64,000 bases of DNA from Rhizobium phaseoli (GCF_003985125.1 NZ_ML133566.1:372001-436000); one strand, 5' to 3'; positions 29,265 to 39,924 are shown, counted from the stretch's first letter. The notes: generated from the sequence alone by a model not told the origin. Program-made: numbers and translations.

Positions 29265-30488
29265 TCACTCCTCGTCAACCACCCGAAGCTTGAGAAGACC
29301 GGTGCGGCTTTCCACCGATTTGGCCGGGGTCTCCTCGTCACGGGCCGGCCTCACATCGCCGCCGGCCTCGAATTCCAGCGCTTCGATCTTGGCGCCGCGC
29401 CGGGTGAGCTTGTCGGCCGATGTGACGACCATGTCGATATCCTTCTGCGCCATGGCGAAATGGCCCTGCAGCTTGCGCACCCGCTCGTCGAGGCGGCCGA
29501 GATCGTCCATCAGCAGCGCCACCTCGCCCTGGATCAGATGCGCCTGCACCCGCATGCGCTGGTCCTTCAGCACGGCCTGGATGACCTGGATCGACAGCAT
29601 CAGCAGCGACGGCGAGACGATGACGATGCGCGCCCGGTGCGCCTTCTGCACCACCGCTTCGAAATTTTCGTGGAGCTCGGCAAAGATCGATTCGGACGGC
29701 ACGAAGAGAAAGGCGGTATCCTGGGTTTCACCCTGGATCAGATATTTCTCGGCAATATCGCGGATATGGATCTCCATGTCGCGGCGGAACTGCTGGCCGG
29801 CGAGCTTGGCGGCCTCGGGGCTGCCGGCGTCGCGGATGGCGTTCCAGGCTTCGAGCGGGAATTTCGCGTCGATGACGAGCGGCGGCGCGCCGTTCGGCAT
29901 ACGGATCGTGCAGTCCGGCCGCGAGCTGTTCGACAGCGTCTGCTGGAAGGCGTAGGCGCCCATCGGCAGGCCGTCGGCGACGATCGTTTCCATCCGCGAC
30001 TGGCCGAAGGCGCCGCGCGTCTGCTTGTTGGAAAGTATCGCCTGCAGCCCGACGACGTCCTTGGCGAGTGTCTGGATATTGTTCTGCGCCGCGTCGATCA
30101 CCGCCAGCCGCTCCTGCAGCCGCTGCAGGTTTTCATGCGTCGATTTGGTCTGTTCGGTGATCGTCGAGCTCATGCGCTGCGACATGCCGTCAAGGCGTTG
30201 GTTGATCGCCTGATTGAGTTCGCTCTGCCGCGCGCCGAAGACTTCGGCCATCGCCGTGATGCGGCCCTGCATCTCCGCCTGGATCTTCAGAAGCTCGGCC
30301 ATGCGCATCGCACTTTCCCTGGCGCGCAGATCCGCCTCCTCCGCCTGTTCGCGGCGAAGGCCGGCCGCACGCAGGAAAAGCACGATCACCAGCAGGATGA
30401 GGGCTGCAAGAACGCCGCCGGCCAGCGCCAGCATGGCCGGGCTGATCGAGGCGACGGAAGCTGAAAGCGATTCGGAAGCGACGGTCAT
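29265..30488 (-). CDS. rmuC: DNA recombination protein RmuC
   Basis: 407 residues. An N-terminal membrane helix (LALAGGVLAALILLVIVLFL), a coiled-coil region to about residue 140, and a nuclease-like RmuC core: RGAFGQSRMETIVADGLPMG, PPLVIDAKFPLEAW (the PD-(D/E)xK-like part), and DTAFLFVPSESIFAELHENF. In E. coli RmuC limits inverted-repeat recombination. It is transcribed away from the globin-coupled receptor. In many rhizobia it lies near def, as here. Confidence 0.95.
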   Translation of the reverse strand: MTVASESLSASVASISPAMLALAGGVLAALILLVIVLFLRAAGLRREQAEEADLRARESAMRMAELLKIQAEMQGRITAMAEVFGARQSELNQAINQRLDGMSQRMSSTITEQTKSTHENLQRLQERLAVIDAAQNNIQTLAKDVVGLQAILSNKQTRGAFGQSRMETIVADGLPMGAYAFQQTLSNSSRPDCTIRMPNGAPPLVIDAKFPLEAWNAIRDAGSPEAAKLAGQQFRRDMEIHIRDIAEKYLIQGETQDTAFLFVPSESIFAELHENFEAVVQKAHRARIVIVSPSLLMLSIQVIQAVLKDQRMRVQAHLIQGEVALLMDDLGRLDERVRKLQGHFAMAQKDIDMVVTSADKLTRRGAKIEALEFEAGGDVRPARDEETPAKSVESRTGLLKLRVVDEE

Positions 30489-30691
30489 GGCGCAACCATA
30501 ACAGAAGATGCGGCAATATGTAGATCAAAACGTGAACGAAGTCGGCAATCCTCAATATCCTGCGATGCCCGCCGCGCCTTGCTGGTCAACGCAGAAAATC
30601 GCAGCCGGATTAACGATTGCTCAACCATATTCGCCAAAATCTGTGGGGCAGAATTCCCTCCCGCGCCGTTGCGCCAAAGATAGAGATCTCA

Positions 30692-32188
30692 ATGACATCC
30701 CAGCAGACCGACAGTGCGCTGAAACAGCGTCTCGATTTCATCGAACTGGATGAGGCGGCGCGCAAGTCGATGCGGGACCTGCGCCCTGTCATATCAGAGC
30801 TGGTCGGCGGCGCCCTCGATAAATTCTACGCCAAGATTGCCAGGACCCCCGCTGTCTCGAGCTTTTTCACGGACAAGAGCCAGGTCGCTCATGCCAAGAA
30901 GCGGCAGCAGGATCATTGGGCCAATCTTGCAGGTGGTAGCTTCGACGAAAGCTATGTCGATGGCGTAACGGCGGTCGGCCGCACCCATGCCCGCATCGGG
31001 CTGGAGCCGCGCTGGTATATCGGCGGCTATGCCCTCGTCATGTCCGAGCTCGTCAAGGGTATCATGGAGAAGCAGTGGCCTTCGGTCTTCGCGCGCCAGC
31101 AGGGCAGGCAGCTGGCCGAGAAGCTGTCCGCCGTCATCAAATCAGCCATGCTCGACATGGACTATTCCATCTCGGTCTATCTCGAGACGCTGGAAGCCAA
31201 GCGCCGTGCGCTGGAGGAGGAGCGCGCCAAGGCGCAATCCGACCAGGCGATCGCGCTGGAGCAGCTGCGCCGCGGCCTGGAAGCACTGTCGAATGGCGAC
31301 CTCGAAGCCACTCTGCCCTCCGATCTGCCGGGTGATTTCAGGCAGATGGCCGAGCATTACAACCGCGCCGTCAGCGCCCTTCGCCAATCCTTCGCATCCG
31401 TGCGCGATACATCGGGCCAGATCATGAGCGGCGCCGACGTCATTTCCAACGCGACCAACGACCTGGCGCTGCGCACCGCACAGCAGGCGGCCGGCGTCGA
31501 GGAGAGCTCGGCGGCCCTGCAGCAGCTTTCCGTCAGCGTCGGTCAGACCGCCGCCAACGCCGAAAAGGCGTCCGACGCCGTGCGCGAGACTCAGCAGAAG
31601 GCGAAGAATTCAGGCGAACTCGTCACCAGCGCCGTCTCGGCGATGGCCGGCATCGAAAAATCCTCGACCGAAATTTCCAAGATCATCGGCGTCATCGACG
31701 AGATCGCCTTCCAGACCAATCTCTTGGCGCTGAATGCCGGCGTCGAAGCGGCGCGTGCCGGCGATGCCGGTAAGGGCTTTGCCGTCGTCGCCCAGGAAGT
31801 CCGCCAGCTCGCCCAGCGCACGGCCGAAGCCGCCAAGGAGATCAAGAACCTGATCTCGCAGAGCTCGACCCAGGTCAACGAGGGTGTGGGCATCGTGTCC
31901 AGCACCGGCGAGGCGCTGAACGACATGATCAGCCGCATCGATATCATCAACCGCTTCGTCGCCGATATCGCCGCTGCCGCCCGCGACCAGGCCACCGGCG
32001 TCAACGAGGTGAGCGTGGCGATCCGCAGCATGGGCGAAATCACCCAGCAGAATTCCGGCATGGTCGAACACACCTCGGCGGAAACCCGCCGCCTCAAGGA
32101 TGAGGTGGAGAAGCTGATCGAGCTGCTGCGGCGCTTCCGCGCCCGGCCGGAGGGCCGTTCCGTCGCCGCCACCCGCCGGGCGGCATGA
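30692..32188 (+). CDS. icpA: Soluble globin-coupled chemoreceptor (IcpA/HemAT-like)
   Basis: 498 residues from the ATG at 30692; the frame is open to 30617. There is no membrane segment. Residues 1-170 form a protoglobin sensor: [39 protein letters not shown] and [19 protein letters not shown], with the likely haem-binding His near residue 99. A HAMP-like linker is followed by the signalling tip [20 protein letters not shown]. It lacks the C-terminal WEEF pentapeptide found on the other two receptors here. R. leguminosarum IcpA and HemAT aerotaxis receptors share this design, so oxygen or energy sensing is likely. Confidence 0.92.
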   Translation: MTSQQTDSALKQRLDFIELDEAARKSMRDLRPVISELVGGALDKFYAKIARTPAVSSFFTDKSQVAHAKKRQQDHWANLAGGSFDESYVDGVTAVGRTHARIGLEPRWYIGGYALVMSELVKGIMEKQWPSVFARQQGRQLAEKLSAVIKSAMLDMDYSISVYLETLEAKRRALEEERAKAQSDQAIALEQLRRGLEALSNGDLEATLPSDLPGDFRQMAEHYNRAVSALRQSFASVRDTSGQIMSGADVISNATNDLALRTAQQAAGVEESSAALQQLSVSVGQTAANAEKASDAVRETQQKAKNSGELVTSAVSAMAGIEKSSTEISKIIGVIDEIAFQTNLLALNAGVEAARAGDAGKGFAVVAQEVRQLAQRTAEAAKEIKNLISQSSTQVNEGVGIVSSTGEALNDMISRIDIINRFVADIAAAARDQATGVNEVSVAIRSMGEITQQNSGMVEHTSAETRRLKDEVEKLIELLRRFRARPEGRSVAATRRAA

Positions 32189-32207
32189 GGCAAATATGGC
32201 AAAATTC

Positions 32208-32242
32208 CGGGCGGGGATGCAAAAAAGCGTCTTCCCCGCCCG
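32208..32242 (+). terminator. Possible terminator hairpin after the globin-coupled receptor
   Basis: The arms CGGGCGGGGA (32208-32217) and TCCCCGCCCG (32233-32242) are perfect over 10 bases with a 15-base loop that includes A6. It lies 20 bases after the stop. No T-run follows, so the call is tentative. Confidence 0.4.
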
Positions 32243-32286
32243 CCGGATAATTCCATAGTGGGAAAAGATGGGTTATGGGAACGCCC

Positions 32287-32802
32287 ATGACCATCAAGCC
32301 ACTCATCATTCTTCCCGATCCCCTTCTCCGCCAGCTGTCCAAGCCGATCGAGCGGGTCGACGCCGACCTGCAGCGTTTGGCCGACGACATGCTGGAAACC
32401 ATGTATGACGCGCCGGGCATCGGCCTTGCCGCCATCCAGATCGGCGTACCGCGCCGCATGCTTGTCATCGACGTGTCGCGCGAAGGCGAAGAAAAGCAGC
32501 CGCAGGTCTTCATCAATCCGGAGATCGTCAAATCCTCCGACGAACGCTCGGTCTATGAGGAAGGCTGCCTGTCAATTCCGGATTATTATGCCGAGGTCGA
32601 GCGCCCGGCGGTCGTCTCGGTCAAATATCTCGACCGCATCGGCAAGGAACAGACGGTGGAAGCCGACGGCCTGCTCGCCACCTGCCTGCAGCATGAGATC
32701 GACCACCTGAACGGCGTGCTCTTCATCGATCACATCTCGCGGCTGAAGCGCGAGATGGTGATCAAGAAATTCACCAAGGCGGCGAAGTCCAAGGCACTCT
32801 GA
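32287..32802 (+). CDS. def: Peptide deformylase
   Basis: 171 residues from the ATG at 32287 ([16 protein letters not shown], with GGGA six bases upstream); an in-frame ATG at 32275 is an alternative. The three deformylase motifs are present: [10 protein letters not shown] (I), [14 protein letters not shown] (II, with the metal Cys) and QHEIDHLNG (III, HExxH). Removes the formyl group from nascent proteins. In rhizobia def is normally followed directly by fmt and truA; here a toxin-antitoxin pair intervenes. Confidence 0.97.
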   Translation: MTIKPLIILPDPLLRQLSKPIERVDADLQRLADDMLETMYDAPGIGLAAIQIGVPRRMLVIDVSREGEEKQPQVFINPEIVKSSDERSVYEEGCLSIPDYYAEVERPAVVSVKYLDRIGKEQTVEADGLLATCLQHEIDHLNGVLFIDHISRLKREMVIKKFTKAAKSKAL

Positions 32803-32832
32803 CGAGCGTTGAAAATGCGCCGGCGAGGCACT

Positions 32833-32851
32833 ATGATATCACCGATATCAT
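32833..32851 (+). promoter_or_regulatory. Palindromic operator of the toxin-antitoxin pair
   Basis: ATGATATC-ACC-GATATCAT is a perfect inverted repeat with 8-base arms. It lies just before the GGAGGT ribosome-binding site and the antitoxin start at 32866. FitA/VapB ribbon-helix-helix antitoxins bind such sites and autorepress, so this is the expected operator. Confidence 0.75.
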
Positions 32852-32865
32852 GATGGAGGTGCCGA

Positions 32866-33126
32866 ATGGGTGACCTGCTTATTCGCGATGTTCCTGACGC
32901 AATGAAGCGGCAGCTTCAGGAAAGCGCGCAGCGCAATGGCCGCAGCCTTTCGGAAGAGGCGATCGAAATCATCCGCCGGCAGATTGCGGTCGGGCGTTCG
33001 GGGGCTTCCGCCGGACAGCGCCTGCGCTCGCTGATGAGCGACGAAAGATTGACCGATGAGGAGGTGGAATCCATCGCCGCATCCCGCCACGAACCCGACC
33101 GCGAACCGCCGCGCTTCGACCCATGA
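32866..33126 (+). CDS. FitA/VapB-type ribbon-helix-helix antitoxin
   Basis: 86 residues. The N-terminal DNA-binding part GDLLIRDVPDAMKRQLQESA followed by GRSLSEEAIEIIRRQI is a ribbon-helix-helix of the FitA/Arc type. The C-terminal tail ([11 protein letters not shown]) is the part that would wrap the toxin. A strong GGAGGT site precedes the start, and its stop overlaps the toxin start by four bases (ATGA), coupling translation. A palindromic operator lies just upstream. Confidence 0.9.
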   Translation: MGDLLIRDVPDAMKRQLQESAQRNGRSLSEEAIEIIRRQIAVGRSGASAGQRLRSLMSDERLTDEEVESIAASRHEPDREPPRFDP

Positions 33127-33542
33127 TCGTGCTCGATACGAATGTGATTTCCGAGTTGCAGGGGAGGACCCATAGCGAGCGGATATTGAACTGGCTGGAC
33201 GCTCACGACGTCGAGTCACTTTTCCTGACGACGATCGCCGTCGCGGAAATGCGCTATGGGCTTGAACTTCTTGACGATGGCAGGCGAAAGGCAACATTGA
33301 TATCCGACTTCAACCGGATCGAGTCGGAATTTGCCGGCCGCATCCTCGGTTTTTCCCTGAGTGCGGCCAATCGCTACGGCCTCCTCGGGGCGCAGCTCAG
33401 AAAGGCGAGGCGGCCGATGGAAACGAAGGATGCGATGATCGCCGCCATCTGCCTAGCAAACGGCGCCACACTTGCTACCCGCAACACCAGAGATTTCGAG
33501 GGGCTTGATCTCAAGCTCTTAAACCCGTTTGAAGACGGCTGA
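33123..33542 (+). CDS. VapC/FitB-type PIN-domain toxin
   Basis: 139 residues, the usual size. PIN-domain acidic residues are visible: first Asp in [12 protein letters not shown], Glu in [14 protein letters not shown], later Asp in [13 protein letters not shown] and the terminal [15 protein letters not shown] toxins are ribonucleases that cleave tRNA, rRNA or mRNA when the antitoxin is lost. All expected catalytic positions appear intact, so it is probably functional. It ends 20 bases before fmt, within the def-fmt-truA unit. Confidence 0.92.
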   Translation: MIVLDTNVISELQGRTHSERILNWLDAHDVESLFLTTIAVAEMRYGLELLDDGRRKATLISDFNRIESEFAGRILGFSLSAANRYGLLGAQLRKARRPMETKDAMIAAICLANGATLATRNTRDFEGLDLKLLNPFEDG

Positions 33543-33562
33543 TCCTCAATTGGCGAGATAGA

Positions 33563-34498
33563 ATGTCTCTTAGCATCATTTTCATGGGAACCCCGGAATT
33601 CTCTGTTCCGACCCTGCGCCTGCTCGTCGATGCCGGCCACAGGGTCGTCGCCGTCTATACCCAGCCGCCGCGGCCGGGCGGCCGGCGCGGGCTCGATTTG
33701 CAGAAATCGCCGGTGCATCAGGCGGCCGAACTGCTTGGTCTGCCGGTGTTCACGCCGGTCAATTTCAAGGATGCGGGGGAGCGCGAGAGGTTTGCCGCGT
33801 TCAAGGCCGATGTCGCCGTCGTCGTCGCCTACGGGCTGCTGCTGCCGGAGGCGATTTTGAACGGCACCCGCGACGGCTGCTATAACGGCCACGCCTCGCT
33901 GCTGCCGCGCTGGCGGGGTGCTGCGCCGATCCAGCGGGCGATCATGGCCGGCGACGAAAAGACCGGCATGATGGTGATGAAGATGGACAAGGGTCTCGAT
34001 ACCGGCGCCGTCGCGCTCAGCCGCGAAGTCGAGATCGGCCCGAACATGACGGCGGGCGAATTGCACGACCGGCTGATGCAGGTCGGCGCCAAGGCGATGG
34101 CGGAAGCCATGGTGAAGCTGGAAATGAACGACCTGCCGCTGACACCGCAGCGGCAAGACGGCGTAATTTATGCCGCCAAGATCGACAAGGCCGAGACGCG
34201 CATCGACTTTGCCAGGCCGGCGCGGGATGTGCACAACCATATCCGCGGCCTGGCACCGTTTCCGGGCGCCTGGTTCGAGCTTGAGATCGGCGGGAAGCCG
34301 GAACGGGTGAAGGTGCTGGGCTCGGAGCTAGCCGCGGGGCAGGGCGCTGCCGGACAGTTGCTGACCGACGATCTCGTCGTCGCCTGTGCTTCCGGCGCCG
34401 TGCGGTTGACACGGCTGCAGAAGGCAGGCGGCAAGCCGCTTGCCGCATCCGATTTCCTCCGGGGCACGCCGCTGGCGGCCGGCGCGAGGCTTTCCTGA
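33563..34498 (+). CDS. fmt: Methionyl-tRNA formyltransferase
   Basis: 311 residues. Formylates Met-tRNA for initiation. Signatures: [20 protein letters not shown] at the N-terminus, the active-site segment [20 protein letters not shown] (Asn and His of the catalytic triad) and GEKTG-like [22 protein letters not shown]-terminal oligonucleotide-binding-like domain follows. The stop overlaps the truA start (TGATG), so the two are coupled. Confidence 0.97.
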   Translation: MSLSIIFMGTPEFSVPTLRLLVDAGHRVVAVYTQPPRPGGRRGLDLQKSPVHQAAELLGLPVFTPVNFKDAGERERFAAFKADVAVVVAYGLLLPEAILNGTRDGCYNGHASLLPRWRGAAPIQRAIMAGDEKTGMMVMKMDKGLDTGAVALSREVEIGPNMTAGELHDRLMQVGAKAMAEAMVKLEMNDLPLTPQRQDGVIYAAKIDKAETRIDFARPARDVHNHIRGLAPFPGAWFELEIGGKPERVKVLGSELAAGQGAAGQLLTDDLVVACASGAVRLTRLQKAGGKPLAASDFLRGTPLAAGARLS

Positions 34499-35298
34499 TG
34501 CCGCGCTACCGCATGACCGTTGAATATGACGGCGGCCCCTATGTCGGCTGGCAGCGGCAGGAGAACGGTCCGTCGGTGCAGGGGGCGATCGAAGCCGCGG
34601 TGCTGTCGCTGACCGGCGAGACCGTTTCGGTTCGCGGTGCCGGCCGCACCGATTCCGGCGTCCACGCCATGGGACAGGTGATCCACGCCGACCTTTCGAA
34701 GGAATGGTCGCCCTACCAGCTGCAGAACGCCCTGAATGCGCATCTGAGGCTGGCCGGCGAGCGCGTCTCCATTCTCGACGTCGAGGCGGTTCCCGAATTC
34801 TTCGACGCCCGCTTCTCGGCTTTGCGCCGCCATTATCTCTACCGGATCGTCAGCCGCCGGGCGCCGCTGGCGCTCGAAGCCGGCAAGGCCTGGTGGGTGC
34901 CGAAGACACTCGACCACGAGGTCATGCATGCCGCCGCCCAGCGGCTGGTCGGCCGGCATGATTTCTCCACCTTCCGCTCTGCCCATTGCCAGGCGAACAG
35001 CCCGGTGCGCACGCTCGACCGGCTCGATGTGACGCGCAGCGGTGCGCTGATCGAGATCCGTGCCACGGCGCAGAGCTTCCTCCACAACCAGATCCGTTCC
35101 TTCGCCGGCACGCTGAAGCTCGCCGGCGAGGGCAAATGGACGCCCGATGATGTCGAGGCGGCACTCGAAGTGCGCGACCGCAAGGCCTGCGGCCCGGTGG
35201 CGCCGCCCGACGGGCTCTATTTCCTGCAGGTGGATTATCCCGAGGTGATCACCGATCGCCGCAGGCCCGCCGACGAAAGCGACGACGATCTCTCATGA
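34498..35298 (+). CDS. truA: tRNA pseudouridine(38-40) synthase
   Basis: 266 residues. TruA motifs: [18 protein letters not shown] near the start, the catalytic Asp in [16 protein letters not shown], and [20 protein letters not shown]. Makes pseudouridine at positions 38-40 of the tRNA anticodon arm. It ends the def-fmt-truA group and converges on the membrane protein at 35331. Confidence 0.97.
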   Translation: MPRYRMTVEYDGGPYVGWQRQENGPSVQGAIEAAVLSLTGETVSVRGAGRTDSGVHAMGQVIHADLSKEWSPYQLQNALNAHLRLAGERVSILDVEAVPEFFDARFSALRRHYLYRIVSRRAPLALEAGKAWWVPKTLDHEVMHAAAQRLVGRHDFSTFRSAHCQANSPVRTLDRLDVTRSGALIEIRATAQSFLHNQIRSFAGTLKLAGEGKWTPDDVEAALEVRDRKACGPVAPPDGLYFLQVDYPEVITDRRRPADESDDDLS

Positions 35299-35330
35299 CC
35301 TCCACGGTGGATGTCCTGCGATAACGTCGC

Positions 35331-35927
35331 TCAGGCGGGATAGATGCCGAGGAAGTGCTGCAGATATTCCGACAGGATCATCGACGGCACCAGCAGCACC
35401 AGCGTCAGCGCGCCGACCATCAGCGCGTGATCGTGGCAGATCATCCTGAGGATGCGCGCCAGCACGAAGACCTGCGCCAGCATGAAGGCGAGCAGCAGCA
35501 ACGAGACGAGGCCGACGGCGCCCGGCAGGAAGAACACCAGCGCCAGCAGCAGGCCGTTGATATAGGAGAGCGGCACGCCGAGCCAGTTGACGCTGACGAC
35601 GACCGGGGCGAAGCGTTCGCCCATGCGGAAGGCAAGCAGCAGCAGTCCCGCAAAGACCAGCGGCACGATCCAGTTGGCGATCTCGACGAGGCCGAGCCTG
35701 ATAAAGAAGGCAAGGGTGACATCGGCTTCCGGCGGCATCGAGCGCAGGAAGGCCTGTCGCCACCAGAGCCAGGAAATGCCCATCGGCGGCAGGCACCAGA
35801 CCATCGCCCAGAACGAGCGGTTGACGCCGCGCTCCGACAGATCGAGGAAACGGAAGCCGCGCGGATCCATCCGGATCAGCAGCCAGAGGCCGGCCAGATA
35901 ATATTGGACTTCCCTAAGACCCGGCAT
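35331..35927 (-). CDS. Hypothetical multi-pass membrane protein
   Basis: 198 residues. Five or so hydrophobic segments: [73 protein letters not shown] and [20 protein letters not shown]. Its start overlaps the end of dapE by 14 bases, so it is translationally coupled to dapD-dapE. The family is not recognised and no role in lysine synthesis can be claimed. Confidence 0.85.
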   Translation of the reverse strand: MPGLREVQYYLAGLWLLIRMDPRGFRFLDLSERGVNRSFWAMVWCLPPMGISWLWWRQAFLRSMPPEADVTLAFFIRLGLVEIANWIVPLVFAGLLLLAFRMGERFAPVVVSVNWLGVPLSYINGLLLALVFFLPGAVGLVSLLLLAFMLAQVFVLARILRMICHDHALMVGALTLVLLVPSMILSEYLQHFLGIYPA

Positions 35928-37107
35928 GCGCGAACCAGCGGTCGATAAAGGTCTCGTAGATCGCCGTCAGCGTCTCCAGATCGGCAACGGCGACGCGCTC
36001 GTCGACCATGTGCATCGTCTGACCGACCAGGCCGAACTCGACGACCGGGCAGTAATCCTTGATGAAGCGCGCATCCGACGTGCCGCCGGTGGTCGAAAGC
36101 GCCGGCGAGCGGCCGGCCACGGTTTCGACGGCCGAAGACAGCGAGGCGATCAAAGCATTGTTGCGCGTCAGGAAGACGTGGCTCGGCCGGTCGGCCCAGA
36201 CGATATCGTATTTCACGGGCTCCCGGCCCGGACGCAGCCGGCCGTTGCCGGCGGCCGCATCGAGCCGCCGCAGAATTTCCACACGCAGCGTGTCGACGGT
36301 CCAGCTGTCGTTGAAGCGAATGTTGAAGCTTGCCGATGCCTTTGCCGGAATGACGTTGGTGGCTGGATTGCCGACGTCGACCGTCGTCACCTCGAGGTTC
36401 GACGGCTGGAAATCGTCGGTGCCGCCGTCGAAGGGCGGATCCATCAGCGCCTGCGTCAGCTGGACGATGCCGCGCACAGGATTGTCGGCAAGGTGCGGAT
36501 AGGCCGCGTGACCCTGCACGCCGTGCACGGTGATCCGGCCCGACAGCGAGCCGCGCCGGCCGATCTTGATCATGTCGCCGAGCCTGTCGGGATTTGTCGG
36601 TTCACCGACCAGGCAGGCATCCCAGCGCTCGCCGCGTTCCGTGGCCCATTGCAGCAGCTTGACGGTGCCGTTGATCGCCGGGCCTTCCTCGTCGCCGGTG
36701 ATCAGCAAGGAAATCGAGCCCGCCGGCGGGCCGTTCTTCTCGATATGGCGGGCGACGGCGGCGACGAAACAGGCAATGCCGCCCTTCATGTCGACGGCGC
36801 CGCGGCCGAAGAGCTCGCCCTTTGCTATCTCGGCGGCAAAGGGCGGGTGTGTCCAGGCGGCTTCGTCGCCGACCGGCACGACATCCGTGTGGCCGGCAAA
36901 CATCAGGTGCGGGCCGTCGTGGCCGAGGCGGGCATAGAGGTTCTCGATATCGGCTGTGCCCTCTTCGCGTGCCGTCACCTTGTCGACCGTAAAGCCGAGC
37001 GGCGTGAGCATGGCGTCGAGCGCCGTGAGCGCGCCGCCTTCGGCGGGCGTCACGGACGGGCAGCGAATCAATGTCTGGAGATTGGCGACGGGGTCGGTTG
37101 CGGTCAT
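35914..37107 (-). CDS. dapE: Succinyl-diaminopimelate desuccinylase
   Basis: 397 residues from the ATG at 37107 ([16 protein letters not shown]), the usual N-terminus; an upstream in-frame start at 37143 adds 12 residues. Zinc peptidase M20 motifs: [18 protein letters not shown] (His ligand), [14 protein letters not shown] (shared Asp) and [15 protein letters not shown] (catalytic Glu pair). Hydrolyses succinyl-DAP to DAP for lysine and peptidoglycan. It is downstream of dapD, separated by 101 bases. Confidence 0.96.
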   Translation of the reverse strand: MTATDPVANLQTLIRCPSVTPAEGGALTALDAMLTPLGFTVDKVTAREEGTADIENLYARLGHDGPHLMFAGHTDVVPVGDEAAWTHPPFAAEIAKGELFGRGAVDMKGGIACFVAAVARHIEKNGPPAGSISLLITGDEEGPAINGTVKLLQWATERGERWDACLVGEPTNPDRLGDMIKIGRRGSLSGRITVHGVQGHAAYPHLADNPVRGIVQLTQALMDPPFDGGTDDFQPSNLEVTTVDVGNPATNVIPAKASASFNIRFNDSWTVDTLRVEILRRLDAAAGNGRLRPGREPVKYDIVWADRPSHVFLTRNNALIASLSSAVETVAGRSPALSTTGGTSDARFIKDYCPVVEFGLVGQTMHMVDERVAVADLETLTAIYETFIDRWFAHAGS

Positions 37108-37208
37108 GGCGGTCGAACTATCCGGCGGGAATGGCAAAGACATGGCAAGGCGGGGCCGCCTCGCGTAAAAAGACGCCGTCTGTTTACCGGATCAATGTGC
37201 CGGTGTCA

Positions 37209-38069
37209 TCAATCTCTGAGCAGCTCGTTGATGCCGGTCTTGGAACGGGTCTGTTCGTCGACGCGCTTGACGATGACGGCGCAATAGAGATGGGGTGCCG
37301 GCAGGCCGTTTGCCATTGTCGCATTGGCCGAGGCCATCGAACCGGCGACGACGACGGAATAGGGCGGCACTTCGCCGTACATGACCTCACCGGTGGCGCG
37401 GTCTACGATCTTGGTCGACTTGCCTATGTAAACACCCATGCCGAGCACCGAGCCCTCACGGATGATGCAGCCTTCGACCACTTCCGAACGGGCGCCGATG
37501 AAGCAGTTGTCCTCGATGATCGTCGGGCCGGCCTGCATCGGCTCCAGCACGCCGCCGATGCCGACGCCGCCGGACAGATGCACATGTTTGCCGATCTGGG
37601 CGCAGGAACCGACCGTCGCCCAGGTATCAACCATCGTGCCTTCGCCGACATAGGCGCCGAGATTGACGAAGGATGGCATCAGGATGGCGTTCGGCGCGAT
37701 ATAGGCCGAGCGGCGCACGACGCAGTTGGGAACGGCGCGGAAGCCGGCGGCGCGGAACTGGTTCTCGCCCCAGTTCTCGAACTTCGAGGGAACCTTGTCC
37801 CACCAGGTGGAATTGCCCGAGCCGCCCTTGACCACCTCCATGTCATTGAGGCGGAAGGAGAGAAGCACGGCCTTCTTCAGCCACTGATTGACCGTCCAGA
37901 CGCCGTCGGCACCGCGTTCGGCGACACGTGCCTTGCCTTCATCGAGCAGGCTGAGCGCTGCTTCGACCGCATCGCGAACCTCGCCTTTCGTCGACATGTT
38001 CACATTATCACGATTGTCGAAGGCGGCTTCGATGGTCTTTTCGAGGGATGCGAGGTCGGTGGCGCTCAT
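37209..38069 (-). CDS. dapD: Tetrahydrodipicolinate N-succinyltransferase
   Basis: 286 residues. A left-handed beta-helix with hexapeptide repeats: [40 protein letters not shown] and [18 protein letters not shown] are clear. Succinylates tetrahydrodipicolinate in the DAP pathway; dapE follows in the same direction. Confidence 0.97.
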   Translation of the reverse strand: MSATDLASLEKTIEAAFDNRDNVNMSTKGEVRDAVEAALSLLDEGKARVAERGADGVWTVNQWLKKAVLLSFRLNDMEVVKGGSGNSTWWDKVPSKFENWGENQFRAAGFRAVPNCVVRRSAYIAPNAILMPSFVNLGAYVGEGTMVDTWATVGSCAQIGKHVHLSGGVGIGGVLEPMQAGPTIIEDNCFIGARSEVVEGCIIREGSVLGMGVYIGKSTKIVDRATGEVMYGEVPPYSVVVAGSMASANATMANGLPAPHLYCAVIVKRVDEQTRSKTGINELLRD

Positions 38070-38262
38070 GGGAATTCCTTAAACTTCGATCTTTATCGTG
38101 GAGACGGCGCAGTCTCCGGAATTGCGGTTGGCGGGATTGCGTCCTGCTCTACAGCATGCGCCCGTGGAATGGAATTATTTTTCGGGCAGGATCGATCTGG
38201 TTTCAAGGCGTTATCGCGACATATCCGGCACTAAGGCCGGCAGTACTGAAAGGCATTTCGAC

Positions 38263-39123
38263 ATGGCGAAGGGACGAAACGGCGGTTCGAGGCGCAAGGA
38301 TGGCGTATGGGACCCGCTGAAAAGCAGTTCGACCGACAGGCAGCGGGCGCAGGCCGTGCCGAAGACGCCGCAGACGATGTCGCCGGCCTATCGCCTTGCC
38401 TATGTCGACGAGGATTTTCTTTGCCGCGAGGAGCTGCGGCCGATCCGCCTGCAGCTGGAACTCTTGAAGACCGAGATGATGCTGACGGAACGCGGCATCC
38501 GCTCGACCGTCGTCATGTTCGGCGGCGCCCGCATTCCCGCCCCCGGCCAGAGCGCCTGGGCGGCGCGCAACGACATCCAGCGCGCCAATCTGGAAGCGGC
38601 GTCCGTCTATTATGACGAGGCGCGCAAATTCGCCCGGCTCTGCTCGAAATATTCGGCGAGCTTCGATTTCCAGGAATATGTCATTGTCACCGGCGGTGGT
38701 CCCGGCGTCATGGAAGCGGGCAATCGCGGCGCGGCCGATGAGGGCGCCCCCTCGATCGGCCTCAACATCGTGCTGCCGCATGAGCAGGCGCCGAACGCCT
38801 ATGTAACGCCGGAGCTCAGCTTCAACTTCCACTATTTCGCCATTCGCAAGATGCATTTCATGGTGCGTGCCAAGGCGATCGCGGTCTTTCCCGGTGGTTT
38901 CGGAACACTCGACGAATTCTTCGAATGCCTGACGCTGATCCAGACCGGCCGCATGGAGCGGCTGCCGCTGATCCTGTTCGGCGAGGCCTTCTGGCGCCGC
39001 ATCATCGATTTCGAGGCCTTGGCCGAATTCGGCACGATCGCGCCCGATGACGTCAAGCTGATCAGCTTTGTCGACACCGCCGACGCCGCCTGGAAGATCG
39101 TCCAGGATTTCTACGAGCACTAA
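38263..39123 (+). CDS. LOG-family protein (TIGR00730 Rossmann fold)
   Basis: 286 residues from the ATG at 38263 (GAAAGG site upstream); the frame is open to 38098. LOG-type motifs: TVVMFGGARIPAPGQ, VTGGGPGVMEAGNRGAADEG and the nucleotide-binding PGGFGTLDEFFECLTLIQTG. The PGGxGTxxE motif belongs to enzymes that remove ribose-5-phosphate from cytokinin or nucleoside monophosphates. The longer N-terminal extension and charged start suggest the type II LOG group. Substrate not assigned. Confidence 0.88.
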   Translation: MAKGRNGGSRRKDGVWDPLKSSSTDRQRAQAVPKTPQTMSPAYRLAYVDEDFLCREELRPIRLQLELLKTEMMLTERGIRSTVVMFGGARIPAPGQSAWAARNDIQRANLEAASVYYDEARKFARLCSKYSASFDFQEYVIVTGGGPGVMEAGNRGAADEGAPSIGLNIVLPHEQAPNAYVTPELSFNFHYFAIRKMHFMVRAKAIAVFPGGFGTLDEFFECLTLIQTGRMERLPLILFGEAFWRRIIDFEALAEFGTIAPDDVKLISFVDTADAAWKIVQDFYEH

Positions 39124-39150
39124 GCAGAGGGCCACGCGTCGTAACTATGG

Positions 39151-39176
39151 TCTTTCCCCGCCGGAGCGGGGAAAGA
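39151..39176. terminator. Hairpin between convergent LOG-family and EF-hand genes
   Basis: The arms TCTTTCCCCGC (39151-39161) and GCGGGGAAAGA (39166-39176) are perfect over 11 bases around CGGA. It lies between convergent stops and may act on both strands, but lacks a T-run. Confidence 0.5.
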
Positions 39177-39196
39177 GGGCAATGGTTCGGCGAGCC

Positions 39197-39814
39197 TTAC
39201 AGGAGCGGCCGGTCCGGCATGTCGTCGATCGAGATGACGCCGTCCTTGTTGCGGTCCATGCGGGTGAACAGCTTGTCAAAGGCGGCAACCGCTTCCTGTT
39301 TGGAGATCTGGCCGTTCTCATCGGTGTCGACCCGGCGCATCATCATCGAGGCGCGCATGAAGCTGCCGCCATGGCGCATCCAGTGATGGCCGTCATGCCC
39401 GTCGCGGGGCGGCCGCCCGGCCTCGTTATCCGGCATGTCGGGCGCCGCGCTCGCGTCCTTTTCGCCGCCCGCCTCCTGCTTGTGCTGATCTTTCATCGCC
39501 TGCAGCTGCGTCTGCCGGTACTGGCGGATTTCCCCTGGCGTCAGCGAGCCGTCATTGTTGGTGTCGATCGCGGCGAAGACCTTGTCGAGGCCGCTGGTCG
39601 CTTCCTCCTTGGAGACCTTTCCGTCCTTGTTCGCGTCGAACTCCTTGAGCATGCGGACATAGGTGATTTCGAGGAAGGCGTCGCGGCCCGGACCGTCCAT
39701 GCCGGCATGATGCGGACGCGGCCCGTTGCCAGGTGCGGCAAAGCTTGTCCCGGCGGCTGCGCCGAATACGAGGACGGAGGAGAGCGCTGCCAGTATCAGC
39801 TTGTTGCGGTACAT
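39197..39814 (-). CDS. Exported EF-hand calcium-binding protein
   Basis: 205 residues. A signal peptide (MYRNKLILAALSSVLVFGAA, cleaved near AAGTSFA-AP). Four EF-hand calcium loops: DANKDGKVSKEE, DTNNDGSLTPGE, DTDENGQISKQE and DRNKDGVISIDD, all with the acidic positions and the central glycine. The centre is rich in His/Arg/Asp. It is probably periplasmic or secreted and calcium-responsive. Rhizobia make related calsymin-like proteins, but this short one is distinct in size. Function unknown. Confidence 0.85.
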   Translation of the reverse strand: MYRNKLILAALSSVLVFGAAAGTSFAAPGNGPRPHHAGMDGPGRDAFLEITYVRMLKEFDANKDGKVSKEEATSGLDKVFAAIDTNNDGSLTPGEIRQYRQTQLQAMKDQHKQEAGGEKDASAAPDMPDNEAGRPPRDGHDGHHWMRHGGSFMRASMMMRRVDTDENGQISKQEAVAAFDKLFTRMDRNKDGVISIDDMPDRPLL

Positions 39815-39924
39815 CGTGTTTCCCTTTCGTAAGGCGTCCCTTGACGAAAGAGGCTATGGCAGCGGGCTGAAAAGACCCAGTTAAACATCGGTAAGCTGGG
39901 TGAAACTTTGGTAAGGTCACCGGT

